Shown here one piece after another: positions 21,121-30,829 of a stretch of 64,000 nucleotides of DNA (within the stretch, counting starts at the first letter, position 1; each line of letters begins with the position of its first letter). Location of the stretch: positions 22,665,582 through 22,729,581 of the forward strand of contig CM065690.1 in assembly GCA_017654935.2 (NCBI GenBank), given 5' to 3'. The translations under genes were made by a program, and so were the position numbers. The DNA comes from Phymorhynchus buccinoides. Its lineage: Eukaryota > Mollusca > Gastropoda > Neogastropoda > Raphitomidae. A model generated the notes under the pieces. The model ran no database searches. It worked only from the letters and a program-made list of their open reading frames with translations, and was not told where the DNA came from.

Positions 21121-22387
21121 GCTTAGGGTGAGTGGGTTTGAAATTGGCCAGTGATTTGTCTGTCACCAAAGCAGAACAGACTGGATTGATCGTAATCATT
21201 CTACGTGTATGTAGATCTAGGCCTAGTAGGTAGAAATGTTGAGTTGGATTTGAGATGAATCCGAAACAGGTGTCATGATAAATAAGTACCTGTCGTGAAA
21301 TATCTACCTATCGCATACGAACAATAACAATCTAACCCTAACCCTATCCCTAACCACGGAAAGAACCAAGAAATAGAGCAGGAGGGTGTAAATCTACATA
21401 TTTGCCGAGAAATCGATGTACAAAGCCATGCACTTAGTTTCGTACAATTCACAATGGCGGACAAACAAACATTCTGATTGGCTAGGGGTACTTATTTGAT
21501 AGAGGTAGGATATCATCTTCACACCGGCACTCGACATACAATCGTCATTCAAGTAATTGACAAGATAGCAAGTCATATAAACGTAATTCCAGTTCTCCAT
21601 TTCTAGAGAACAGCAATGTAGTAGGTGCAGTTTACAGGGGCATAGCCCCCCCCCTCCCCCCCCCCTCCCCCCCCCGTCCCCCCCCCCCCCCCCTCCCCCG
21701 AAGCTGAGAATATTTGGAATATACTCGAATCACACAGCACAGCACACACACACAAGGGCGTGGCTGAGAATATTGTTTCACGTCCTCAAAAGTCCATATG
21801 GGACGTGTAGCCTACATTAATTCAAAAAACTTTAGTTGTAAAAACGGTAAATAAAATCTAAGTTGAAGTTAGTTAAGATAATTGTCTTAAAATAAAATAG
21901 TATTACGAAATTTGTAGATGATGTTTTTATTTCGTTATAAAATCCTATGTTATCCATGCCTCGACCGTAATTGTAAATTTTGGGCTTTGCATCCTCCCGG
22001 ATTAAAATTTTCAGGGCCGTGACAAGTTAAAAACGATGTATATAAGGTAAAAATCAAAAATAGGCCTTTGTGTATTAAAATATTTAGCCTACATATTAGT
22101 TATCTTTATTGTTAAAAAGATCCGATATTAGATGCCTAAACAAATGCCGGCGGCTCCATTATCAAGGATCCCTATGTAAGCTTTTGTCACGTTAACTGTG
22201 AACTGAAAAAGACCTGACATTGAAGCCTAACAAAAAAGGGCGTGGCCGTGATTTTAACCCGGGGTCATTCACGCATTAACAATGGCAGGTCACCTTTCTT
22301 TTCCTTTCAATTTACTTTCACCTACGGAAAGAAGCCCAAACTGTACGTTATAGAAGGGTGAAAAGTACGAAAAATGACAGGGTGCTA
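21121..22387. other. No gene; telomere-like motif and C-rich tract
   Basis: Contains CTAACCCTAACCCTATCCC at about 21333-21352, with AAATAAGTACC near 21280 and an inverted partner near 21487, consistent with a decayed foldback. An interrupted poly-C tract lies at 21647-21698. The rest shows no ORF or repeat family I recognise. Confidence 0.5.
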
Positions 22388-22395
22388 CCGAGTAC

Positions 22396-23035
22396 TAGAG
22401 GTGTGGGCGGAAACCGGTTTGAACCGAAAAACCTGTGCTAAACTTTCGCGGTTGGAAAAACCGGTTCGAGTTGCTGTGAACTGGTTTTTAAACTGCAAAC
22501 TGAAAGTACATTTGTCTTAGAATAACGCATTCTTTTCGAAAAACAACACTGATTCTCAGCGCAAAAACCTGTGCTAAACTTTCGCGGTTGGAAAAACCGG
22601 TTCGAGTTGCTGTGAACTGGTTTTTAAACTGCAAACTGAAAGTACATTTTTCTTAGAATAACACATTCTTTTCGAAAAACAACACTGATTCTCAGCGCAG
22701 ATTGTTTTGTTTTTGTTGTTTTTCCCTCGCTACTCTCATTCATTTGTCTGTGTGATGAACTATTATGGACATTTTGGGGGGGAAGTACTTAGTGTTCTTG
22801 TCTGATACATAAGTGTCTGGGTTTATGTGTGACTTAGTGTTTGGTGTACTGATACACTCATACCATTTGTGTGTGCGTGGGCGCGCGCGTGCGCGCACGT
22901 GTGTGCGTGCGTGCGTGCCTGTGTGTGCTCGCGTGTGTGTGCGCGTGTGCCCGGCCGTGTGCACATGCGTGCACTTAGAAGTCACTCTAGTTTGTGGTGG
23001 TGTATGGCTTTCGGACTTTGACTGAGTGTTGAGTT

Positions 23036-23098
<63 letters not shown>

Positions 23099-23284
23099 AT
23101 TAGTCATAAGTTTCTTTATTGTGTGTGTGTATGTGTGTGCGCGTGTGTGTGTGAATATTCTGACAAATAAATATGTGTTTGCATAGATGAAACTAGTGAT
23201 GCGAGTACTGGTTATAAAAATCGGTTCGCACATGGAAAACCAGTTTAAAACCGGGTCGGATTTTTGAACCGGTTCTCAACTCTA
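22396..23284 (+). mobile_element. Second hAT-like AACCGG-rich element, 0.9 kb
   Basis: Starts TAGAGGTGTGGGCGGAAACC and ends GAACCGGTTCTCAACTCTA, the same termini as 18392-20492. The internal 5' region is tandemly duplicated: an about 158-bp unit with AACCTGTGCTAAACTTTCGC occurs twice at 22430-22720. The flanking octamers CCGAGTAC and GCTACTAC agree at only 5 of 8 positions, so the target duplication has decayed or was lost. A (GT)n run occupies 23037-23098. Confidence 0.75.
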
Positions 23285-23430
23285 GCTACTACCTTCCTTA
23301 TAAACGGAAATCCGTAAATTAAGTTTTCTGCTGAGACGGAAATTCCGTATTTTTTAAATTTGGTCAGATAAAAAAAAAGTTGATCTGTTAGCTGCGGTTG
23401 GGGGCATTTTGAATTTGGGTCTCCCAACCA

Positions 23431-23467
23431 CCGGAAGTGAAAATACAAATATCAAAAATGGCGGCCG
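23431..23467 (+). promoter_or_regulatory. ETS plus YY1-type TATA-less promoter elements
   Basis: CCGGAAGTG at 23431-23439 is a consensus ETS/GABP site. About 20 bp downstream, AAAAATGGCGGCC at 23455-23467 is the classic YY1-type initiator-proximal motif. This pair at this spacing is typical of metazoan housekeeping promoters without TATA. It immediately precedes an exon-like segment with a perfect splice donor at 23575. Confidence 0.6.
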
Positions 23468-23575
23468 AGTCCTATTCCGAGTATTCACTTACATACTTAC
23501 TTGAATTAAATTCAACATTATTAGCATGAATTGTGTGTCATGAAAGCTACAAACTTCACAGAAAGGTAAGTTACA
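23450..23575 (+). other. Probable 5' non-coding first exon of the 121-residue gene
   Basis: The segment ends at GAAAG|GTAAGT, a perfect donor. It contains a 23-codon upstream ORF beginning at the YY1 motif ATG (23458-23529, MAAESYSEYSLTYLLELN...), followed by another ATG whose frame would run into a stop in exon 2. The main start codon is therefore placed in the next exon at 25709. Transcription start is inferred from the promoter motifs only. Confidence 0.45.
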
Positions 23576-24206
23576 ACTATATTTCAATTCACCAAATGAT
23601 ATTTATGATGTTAAACGTATGAATATGTTAAAAATGTTGCTTAGAAAAACTCAATTCAAATTGAGTCATTGTGATTCAGGATTGTTTAATGTTTGGATCC
23701 ACGAACATCGCATTTCTTAGGGGGTTAGTGTCGGCATTTGCGACACCCGTTCCGAACTTTCACTTTCAACACACTGTATCTTCAATACTTCTGGGCGAAC
23801 ACAGTTGCTCTAAAGTGCTTTCTGTGGGCTAATGAATATGCATTTCTTTAAACCAATCAAAATGACCGAAAGCCTCGTACTGTTTTTGTACAGGACTGGC
23901 TTTGCACGCCACTGTGTTACTTTCTAATCACGGCCTTCTAAGTTCTATATAGATTCTATGATTCTATATGTAGATTCTATGTATAGAAGTCCGTGGTCTA
24001 AACATGTGTCGTCTGCTGCACACAGGAAACACACTACTTCATTGTATTGGATCAGTGTGAAGTATAATTTTACAGTGTGTGCTTTGCAATGCTATTTTTG
24101 GGTTACTATAACTTAGTTCATTGTTCAGCTTTTATTAAAAGAGATTTTAAAAGTTTTAAAATGATGTTTTGATGCACATTTTAAAAATAATAAATAACTG
24201 ACGTTA
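23576..24206. other. Intronic, no further feature except small palindromes
   Basis: A local palindromic patch built from repeated AGATTCTAT and its complement lies near 23945-23990. A CGGCATTTGCGACAC phrase near 23733 resembles the foldback at 24207-24288. Confidence 0.4.
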
Positions 24207-24288
24207 CTGTCGCAAATGGACACACCAAGTTTTCTGGTGTGTGCTTTTGCGACAGCCAAAAAACTTGGCGTGTCCATTTGCGACAGCC
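24207..24288. repeat. 82-bp inverted repeat
   Basis: CTGTCGCAAATGGACACACC on the left pairs with the right end, which in reverse complement reads CTGTCGCAAATGGACACGCC. The match continues through AAGTTTT. The loop carries a third, inner GTGCTTTTGCGACAG copy. Confidence 0.85.
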
Positions 24289-24494
24289 CTATTTGATTGC
24301 AATTTTCTTCATAAAATCAGGTAAGACCACTGCAATCAGTGTGTCTATGTGTTTCTGTATGTATCTGCATGTATTTGTGTCAGGTCAGGTCAGGGTAATG
24401 AGGGTAACTAGGACTTGCGGCCTCTGAAGTGCCCTTTCAATTTAGTTTTTGTAGTATTGGGCACGGCTGTGACGGTTTTTGATGACTGAATCAG

Positions 24495-25010
24495 TCATGA
24501 CTCATGTTGGTATCTCAATTCTGTCAATTTAGGGTCTTTGTCCAGGAGGTTTTTAAACTGGTTAAGGTTTGGTGCAAGCTTGATTTGTGCAGAGAGGTTA
24601 TTCCAATACTTGGCAACTCTGTTACTAGTGTTAGCCAAAAAATGTTTTCTAATGTTAGTTCTGCTGTATTGTATTAGTATTTTTAATTCACAGTTTCTAG
24701 TTTTCGAATAGTTCGAGAGCTGAAACAATCTTGTGTTAGTAAAGTCAGTATTGTTAAAAAATGTATAAACATTTATCAGGTCTCCTCGCAGCCTCCTGTA
24801 TTTCAAGGATGGCAAATCCAGCTTGCGCAGCCTTTCACCATAGTCTTTATTTTTAAGAGATTTTATCAGTTTAGTAGCTCTCCTCTGGCATCTTTCAATT
24901 GACACAGACTGTCTTTTGAGATATGGGTTCCAAATTTGATTCCCATATTCTAAATGTGGTATCACCAAGCTTTTATACGGGCGTGTTTTCTTGAAAACCA
25001 TGCAGTCTAT
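24495..25010 (-). pseudogene. LINE RT C-terminal fragment
   Basis: On the minus strand the frame reads YKSLVIPHLEYGNQIWNPY, IERCQRRATKLIKSL, RLRKLDLPSLKYRRLRGDL, NRVAKYWNNLSAQIK and ends FKNLLDKDPKLTELRYQHES. This is the standard LINE RT thumb/C-terminal block. The 5' part, including all catalytic motifs, is missing. It is intact over about 165 residues and lies antisense in the first intron of the 121-residue gene. Confidence 0.85.
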
Positions 25011-25073
25011 TTCAGAGGAAGTTTTAGAGGAAATTAGGTACCTACCTATCGACTGATTGCTTTTAATTTTATT

Positions 25074-25380
25074 TCAAGGTCAAGGTCATGTTGATTAAGG
25101 AGTTCAAACCCCCAAAACACTTAATCGCTAATATATCGCAAAGTTTTGCACATATCTTTCAATGCTTTTCCCCCCCACGTTTTCTGAAAAAAATGGCTAT
25201 AACATTATAATCATTAATTTGCCAGTGCATTTGTGCGCGCGTGCGAACCCCAAGGCTGTATCTCAAGAACTGTGGCATGGAATCGCTTCAAATTTAGTGT
25301 GGTGGTGCATCACCGTGCACAAAAGGTCCCTTACAAAAATAATAACCATGTTGACCTTGACCTTGAAGTTTGACCTTGAA
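25074..25380. promoter_or_regulatory. Cluster of TCAAGGTCA nuclear-receptor half-sites
   Basis: Two overlapping TCAAGGTCA sites lie at 25074-25082 and 25080-25088. Three on the opposite strand (TGACCTTGA) lie at 25352-25360, 25358-25366 and 25371-25379. This extended half-site is the consensus for monomeric NR5A/ERR-type receptors. The block also contains GGAATCGCTTCAAATTTAG, a relative of the R2 repeat, so it is probably repeat derived. Function is inference. Confidence 0.4.
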
Positions 25381-25697
25381 TACGTATTTCTTCCTGTGGC
25401 CATATCTTTAATATCGTTGAACTTACAATGTTCAATTTGGTGTGCATATGATGCATTGGCTTATAGTAAATCCGAATATTAAGAACAAGAAAGGCCAAGG
25501 TCACAACGGTTATAGTCTGCCAATAGGACCATCTGTAACCAGTCATTTACAACCACGCATTCTTTAGACATTCATTAAAGTTAGTTTGATGCATCCACTT
25601 TTATGCCAACAACACTAGGCTGATCCTACCCCTATTAAGCTCGGAAACTTATCTGTGTCTCGGCGATACACCTATTATTGTTCTTGTTATTGTCCAG

Positions 25698-25793
25698 GTC
25701 TTGCTGCAATGTCAGGACTCAGGCTTCCAGTGTTGGAGACGTCACAGTGGCAAGATGCCCTAATGTCTGATGTTGATGTCCATGAAAGGACAG
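25698..25793 (+). CDS. Unknown 121-residue protein, coding exon 1
   Basis: This exon was found by splice-phase matching. It follows TTATTGTCCAG and ends GGACAG|GTAAAG. The proposed start ATG is at 25709 (GCAATGTCA context) and reads MSGLRLPVLETSQWQDALMS and on to DVHERT, leaving one base. Joined in phase to 27113-27199, 29009-29110 and 39803-39894, it gives a continuous 121-residue soluble, charged protein with no transmembrane segment and no domain I recognise. The whole gene shows a mid-protein acidic stretch, a basic ERNKRERERMAR helix and a C-terminus ending KIIPKEE. The promoter and first exon are suggested at 23431-23575. Alternatives are that the upstream exon supplies a different start, or that further small exons lie in the introns. 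Confidence 0.6.
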
Positions 25794-25946
25794 GTAAAGT
25801 GGATGATTTTCTGTGAATAGCTTAATTTAAATTGTTGACTACACACGTTTTTGAATTGGATCATAATATAAGCAGCCTTTGTTTCTTTGGCTTTTGAAGG
25901 TAATGTGTCTCATTCGTGATACTTGTTACAATACTGTTGGATAGAA

Positions 25947-25950
<4 letters not shown>

Positions 25951-26011
<61 letters not shown>

Positions 26012-26014
26012 GTA

Positions 26015-26079
<65 letters not shown>

Positions 26080-26080
26080 T
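25951..26080. repeat. (CT)n and (AC)n microsatellites
   Basis: Two CT blocks split by ATGTACA, then an (AC)n block. All overlapping long frames are artefacts. Confidence 0.95.
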
Positions 26081-26640
26081 ACTAACCCCCAACCCTTTTT
26101 TATATTTCAACTAGGCCTTTTTGTTTTTACTGTGTCGGTGCCTTCTGCCACCATTGTTGCCCCTGGTGGGCTTTGGTTTCAGTTCTTGTTGATGGAGTAA
26201 TCCAAAAGCGAGGTTGTGTAACACATTAATGTAGTCATTGTTTTTAGTAAAAACCAAACATTCGTTTAATATTTATTTTGGCTTAGATACAGATTCTCCC
26301 CCCCCCCCCCCTGAAAGTCTTGGTACTTAGCGTTTTTTTTCCAGTCTTGCCTTTTTTTTTAATAACTTGAGAGTGATAAAAGGGGGGGTAATGGCGCATT
26401 TGTATACCAGCCCCAGACCTGTTTACTCTACTCTTTTCGAGTAGTATTCTACTCAATTTGGACCTCTACTACTCTTCAAAACAGAAAATAATGCTCTTTA
26501 ATTCTTGATTACTACTCATTTTCAGTGAACATTGTTTGATGGTTTTAATGAATAAAACTACACATTTTGCACAAAACTACTCATTTCAGCTATCCAGACT
26601 ACTCAAGACTTGTGTAAGGGGTAAGCAGGTCTGCAGCCCT

Positions 26641-26850
26641 TTAGTTGCGGAAGGAAAAGTAGACAATGTGGCAGTACCATAGCTGATGAGGTTTAACCGA
26701 GACGTGGTTACCGCTACACCTATCTATATTGTTAAAAACTCGGGACTTTACTGGTGTTGCACTGCCTCCAGGCATTGCAGCCAGTCTTGTTCCCAGCATC
26801 TTTGTATTTACAAATGTCCCATATGTGTCTATGAGTATGACCGAGAGGAC
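26641..26850 (-). repeat. Dispersed repeat family R1, long copy (minus)
   Basis: Inverted relative to 39510-39710 and matching it over about 200 bp, including the segment that reads GATGAGGTTTAACCGAGACG here. Lies in intron 2 of the 121-residue gene. Confidence 0.85.
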
Positions 26851-27112
26851 GTAAAACATAATTTTCACCAGCCCTTTTGTTGCGGCTTCATGGTACAGAT
26901 TTAGTCCGGATAGTAAAATTTCAGATAGAAATCTATGAGTTTTTTTTTAATAAGACCACTTTCAACAAATAGTCTATCCATTAAATTACTTTCCCAAAAA
27001 GCATATAGGTTATGTTATGCATACTTTGTATTAATAGTTTTAATGCAATAATAGTTGTTGAATTATAACTGTCCACGATTGGCACTGAAAGGGGTTTGAT
27101 TTCTTGTTTCAG

Positions 27113-27199
27113 ATTTTCCACCCCATGGACAAGAGAGTCGCCAGGTCGACGACCACGACATTGACGTGGCAACGATGAGGCCTCCTATCATTGGTCACC
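27113..27199 (+). CDS. Unknown 121-residue protein, coding exon 2
   Basis: Preceded by TTCTTGTTTCAG and ending CACC|GTCAGT. In the frame required by exon 1 it reads DFPPHGQESRQVDDHDIDVA and MRPPIIGH with no stop, leaving one base (phase 1) for the next exon. The acidic DDHDID patch is its only notable feature. Its coding nature rests on open frame plus canonical splice sites on both sides. Confidence 0.6.
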
Positions 27200-27274
27200 G
27201 TCAGTTATTTTTTTCTTCTTTGTATTTTATATGTGTTAAGCTTATACAGGCCATTTACCGCATAATAGTACATC

Positions 27275-27405
27275 TGTATTGTTAAAAATTCGGTACTTTC
27301 CTGGTGTTGCACTGCCTCCGGGCATTGACTCCAGGATCGTTCCCACCATCTTTATATCTGCTAATGTCCCATATGTGTCTGTTCCAGACCGGAGGACGTT
27401 AAGCA
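27275..27405 (-). repeat. Dispersed repeat family R1, short copy (minus)
   Basis: Contains GGTGTTGCACTGCCTCCGGG and CCATATGTGTCTG, the reverse of the R1 core. Closest to the copy at 59545-59690. Confidence 0.85.
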
Positions 27406-27689
27406 GAATTTCCGTACAGGCTCTTTACTCTGAAAAAATAGTGGCTTTTACCGTTTGTTCAAATCAGCCCAAAGCTCGGGCTGATCATAAAAAAAATGAG
27501 AGTGGCAGCCGTCTGATAAATGAGTGTTGTGGTTGTTTTTGGTTTTCTAAGGAGTAAATGAGAATCATTTTAGGCCTACAGCTTTGTGTTTTATGAAGCA
27601 TTCGCAGTGCCTCTTTGTGCTGCAGCCACAGAGATTAGTTGACTTTCGGGCCACCCTCTCCAACGTTGTCCTCAATTCCTCTTAGCCGT

Positions 27690-27957
27690 GAGGGTGAGGA
27701 TGCTGGACCAAGTGATTCGTAAGGGGGGTTTCCGCCGGGGGTCCAGGGAGCTGCATAGGTTTCGGGTTACGGGGCAAGCAATGCCCTTTTGAGGGCCCAG
27801 AGGGCAAAGCCCCCAGACAGTTTTGCGATTTAGTGATTATTAAGGCAAAAATCGAGACATTTTCTTTCTTTTCACCCTTGTATAAGGTACATGCTTGGGG
27901 CTGGGGGGGGGGGGGGGGAACCAGGACCCCCCCTAGATCCGGCCCTGGGATGTGCAC
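27690..27957. mobile_element. Possible decayed DNA transposon end
   Basis: The segment ends in a G-rich run, then CCCCCCCTAGATCCGGCCCTGG. Its reverse complement begins CCAGGGCCGGATCTAG, resembling hAT-type termini. I could not find the opposite end or a target duplication, so this is tentative. Confidence 0.3.
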
Positions 27958-28159
27958 AGGGCAAATCTCCTACTATAAAAAAAATTCAAGCCCAGAATAG
28001 TGCTTGCCGTTCTCTCTGTTATCGGATAATTATAGCTGGACACGTTTGAAGGGTACATAATCATTGATTAAGCACAAAATAATATGTAATCTTGAATCTT
28101 TTCGTTTTGCCTGGAATTTTTAACTGTCGCTGAACCGTTTACGTAGCATTGTGCTACCG

Positions 28160-28526
28160 TCTCTATGTGTCACCAAATTGGTCTCTATGCCTGTGTTCCC
28201 GTCTCTATGTTGTATCTATATGTCCCTGTCATATATCTATCCGTCTGTATGTGACACGAGAACCTCACCTTAATCGAAACCCTAAATCAAAAATGAAAAC
28301 CTATTCCTATCTCTGAACCTAACCTGAAATCCAAATCCTATCCCCTAACCCTAATCCTATTCACTAACCCTATCCCCTAACCCTAATCTTATCCCCTAAC
28401 CCTAATCATATCCCTAACCGGAGGGAACACACCGAGACAGGGACACATATTGACGGGGGCACATAGAGACGGGGACATAATGAGGGTGGCACACAGACAC
28501 GGTGACAAATAGAGACGGGGGCACAT
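28160..28526. mobile_element. Foldback with CCCTAA-type repeats in its loop
   Basis: The left side repeats CCGTCTCTATGT and GTCTCTATGCCTGTG. The right side carries the complementary ACATAGAGACGGGG and AATAGAGACGGGGGCAC. Between them, 28290-28420 holds a degenerate array of CCCCTAACCCTAATCCTAT units. No ORF is present. The structure parallels 1065-1310 and 43117-43470. Confidence 0.7.
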
Positions 28527-28585
28527 CAAATTCTTCCCAGTAGAACCTTAATAATTGATGTGGATTTTTAGTCTAGTGTCACTTA

Positions 28586-28785
28586 AGGGCCAGCCACATG
28601 TCCACTAAAATCGCACGACTGTACAATGCGAATCGATCACGTGATCTCCAAGAACAAATGTGATTGGCGCATCGGCCAGCCACATGTCCACTAAAATTGC
28701 ACGACTGTACGATACGATTCGATCATGTGATCTCGTACAGTCTCGTACAGTCGTGCGATTTTAGTGGACGTGTGGCTGGCCCTTT
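28586..28785. mobile_element. Foldback with duplicated left arm
   Basis: GGCCAGCCACATGTCCACTA occurs at about 28588 and again at about 28674, each followed by AAATCGCACGACTGTAC or a variant. The right end has the inverted copy, GTGGACGTGTGGCTGGCC. A GTACAGTCTCGTACAG loop duplication is present. It is flanked by TTAA on the left but TTTA on the right. Confidence 0.75.
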
Positions 28786-29008
28786 ACTATTCTTTGTTTC
28801 CAAAATGCAGGTGCAATCTTGAACTCATACCAAACGCTTAGCCAGAAACACGTTTTATTAATTGGCAATATCTTGCCATCTTAACAACTGAGAAACTTTA
28901 AACTAGGCCTACTTATTAGGGAATGATTGAAAATTGGGTAAAGGTCAAGATGTGCCACCGGAAATTGTTAATTAAATATTTGAAATGTTCTTCTTGCGAT
29001 TGTTGCAG

Positions 29009-29110
29009 CCATGATCCCTTTTTCTGCGGTGGAGGAGAGGGGGGATGTCGACCTAAAGATGGAAAGGAACAAGAGGGAGAGAGAAAGAATGGCTCGCGTG
29101 GCTTACATGG
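29009..29110 (+). CDS. Unknown 121-residue protein, coding exon 3
   Basis: Follows GATTGTTGCAG. Completing the previous codon, it reads PMIPFSAVEERGDVDLKMER and NKRERERMARVAYM and leaves one base at TGG|GTCCGT. The arginine/glutamate-rich segment would form a charged helix. The donor is weaker than average, but the phase it leaves (1) is the one the exon at 39803 needs. A neighbouring acceptor at 34633 was tested and runs into a stop. Confidence 0.6.
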
Positions 29111-29251
29111 GTCCGTACTTTTTTATTTATTTTTTTTATTTTATTTTTAACCCACCACTGTCCCCGCCTTTCTTTTCATTTCTTTTGTTCTTTTTTAATG
29201 ATTTTTTGTTTTTTTGTTGTTGAGGCGGCTCATCTTTTTTTTTCTTCCAAC

Positions 29252-29261
<10 letters not shown>

Positions 29262-29323
<62 letters not shown>

Positions 29324-29350
29324 CCTCTCTCTCTCTCTCCCTCTCTCTCT
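29262..29350. repeat. (CT)n microsatellite
   Basis: Pure CT with CCCT interruptions near the right end. Frames across it are artefacts. Confidence 0.95.
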
Positions 29351-29833
29351 TACATTTGTATGTGTGTGAACGACTACAATGGACAATATTTTGTGGCGAA
29401 CGTTTAGTGTTATATTTGATACAAAAATGTCAGGGTTTCTGTCTGACCTAGTGTGTGGTTTATTGACTCATTCATTCCGTTTGATGTGCTGTTTATGAAT
29501 GTGAATACGTGTGTCGGCGTGTTCAGAATAAGTATGACAATATGTACCGATAAAGACCAAAAAAATGTATACTTTAAATACATACTGCTCGTCCTTCCAT
29601 TTTAACTCCCCTTGTCCCGAAAATCGAAAATTACATGGACAAGGCCAAGCAGAGAAGGAAATAAAACAAACAAGGGGAAAAAATCACTCATAACAACAAC
29701 AAGGGAAAAAGAAAGAATCCGCAATCTCCTCCGTCAGAGGATCCCCCCGGTGTCAACCCTTATAGTGAAATAAACACTACAAAGGAGACTAGAAGGACTC
29801 TAAGTGAAGAGATAGCTGATGTAGGGACGCCAG

Positions 29834-29950
29834 TGTGTGTGTGTGTGTGTGTGTACTATGATGTGTGTTTGTGTGTGTGTGTGTGTGCGCGTGCGTGTGT
29901 GTGTATGCGCGTGTGCGCGCGCGCGTGTGTGTGCGTGGTCTGTGTGTAAT
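29834..29950. repeat. (GT)n / (GC)n microsatellite
   Basis: Alternating GT and GC tract with two short interruptions. Confidence 0.9.
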
Positions 29951-30829
29951 AACATGTGTCTACATGCACGTGTGTTATGCTTTTGTACCTTCTTCTTACA
30001 ATTATCAATTAAATGGAGAGGACAAATGTTAACATAACATATGTCTGCAAAACCTATTTCCCAGTAAGAAATCCATCCAATACTTCCTTCTTATTTCGTT
30101 CTATCAATACATGCACATAACAATCCAACACACCCTTTAAAAAAACCACCTTAACACCACAAAGGATATATACCAAACTAACAATAATGGTCGAAATACA
30201 AAAATCAATAGATATACCAGAGCATATATTAATATGGATGGCTATACATAAGCTACGAGGTGGATAGCTATGGACCGTTGCGCGTGATGCTTTGCTAGAG
30301 GGACCATCCAGCCTCAACAGGCAGGACACGCAAGTGCTGAACAGGATTGGATGAGTCCCTCAGGGGCTCGTGCAGGAATAGTCCGTGGACCAAGCCTGCA
30401 AAACGTAAATAAACAACGCAGCAGCAAACAAACAAAGAATTTCACTCCCTAGTTTATTTTAGATATTGTGTTCGTTGCAATGTTATCATGATGTAAACAA
30501 AATAGGCGCTGAGCAAATAAACATTTCAACATTCAATGATTGTGGTTTAAATAATCTGTCAAATAGCAAATAAAACATTACTGAATCAGTGTGGGGATTT
30601 TGTGCGCCTAAGTTAACACAAAAGGATCCACAAAGGGAGAAGTTAAAGTGAAAGGGTAGCTAGACACATCTTCGAATCTATTACAAATAAATTATAAAAG
30701 TTAATCAAGATCTTAGAAAAAATTGTCTATCGAAGATAGCTTGAAGAGGAAAGGTGGACTGAGTCTTTTTAAATATGCTGATGGACATTTTTCCAACTAG
30801 AACAATAAGGTTTATGTATTTAAAACATT

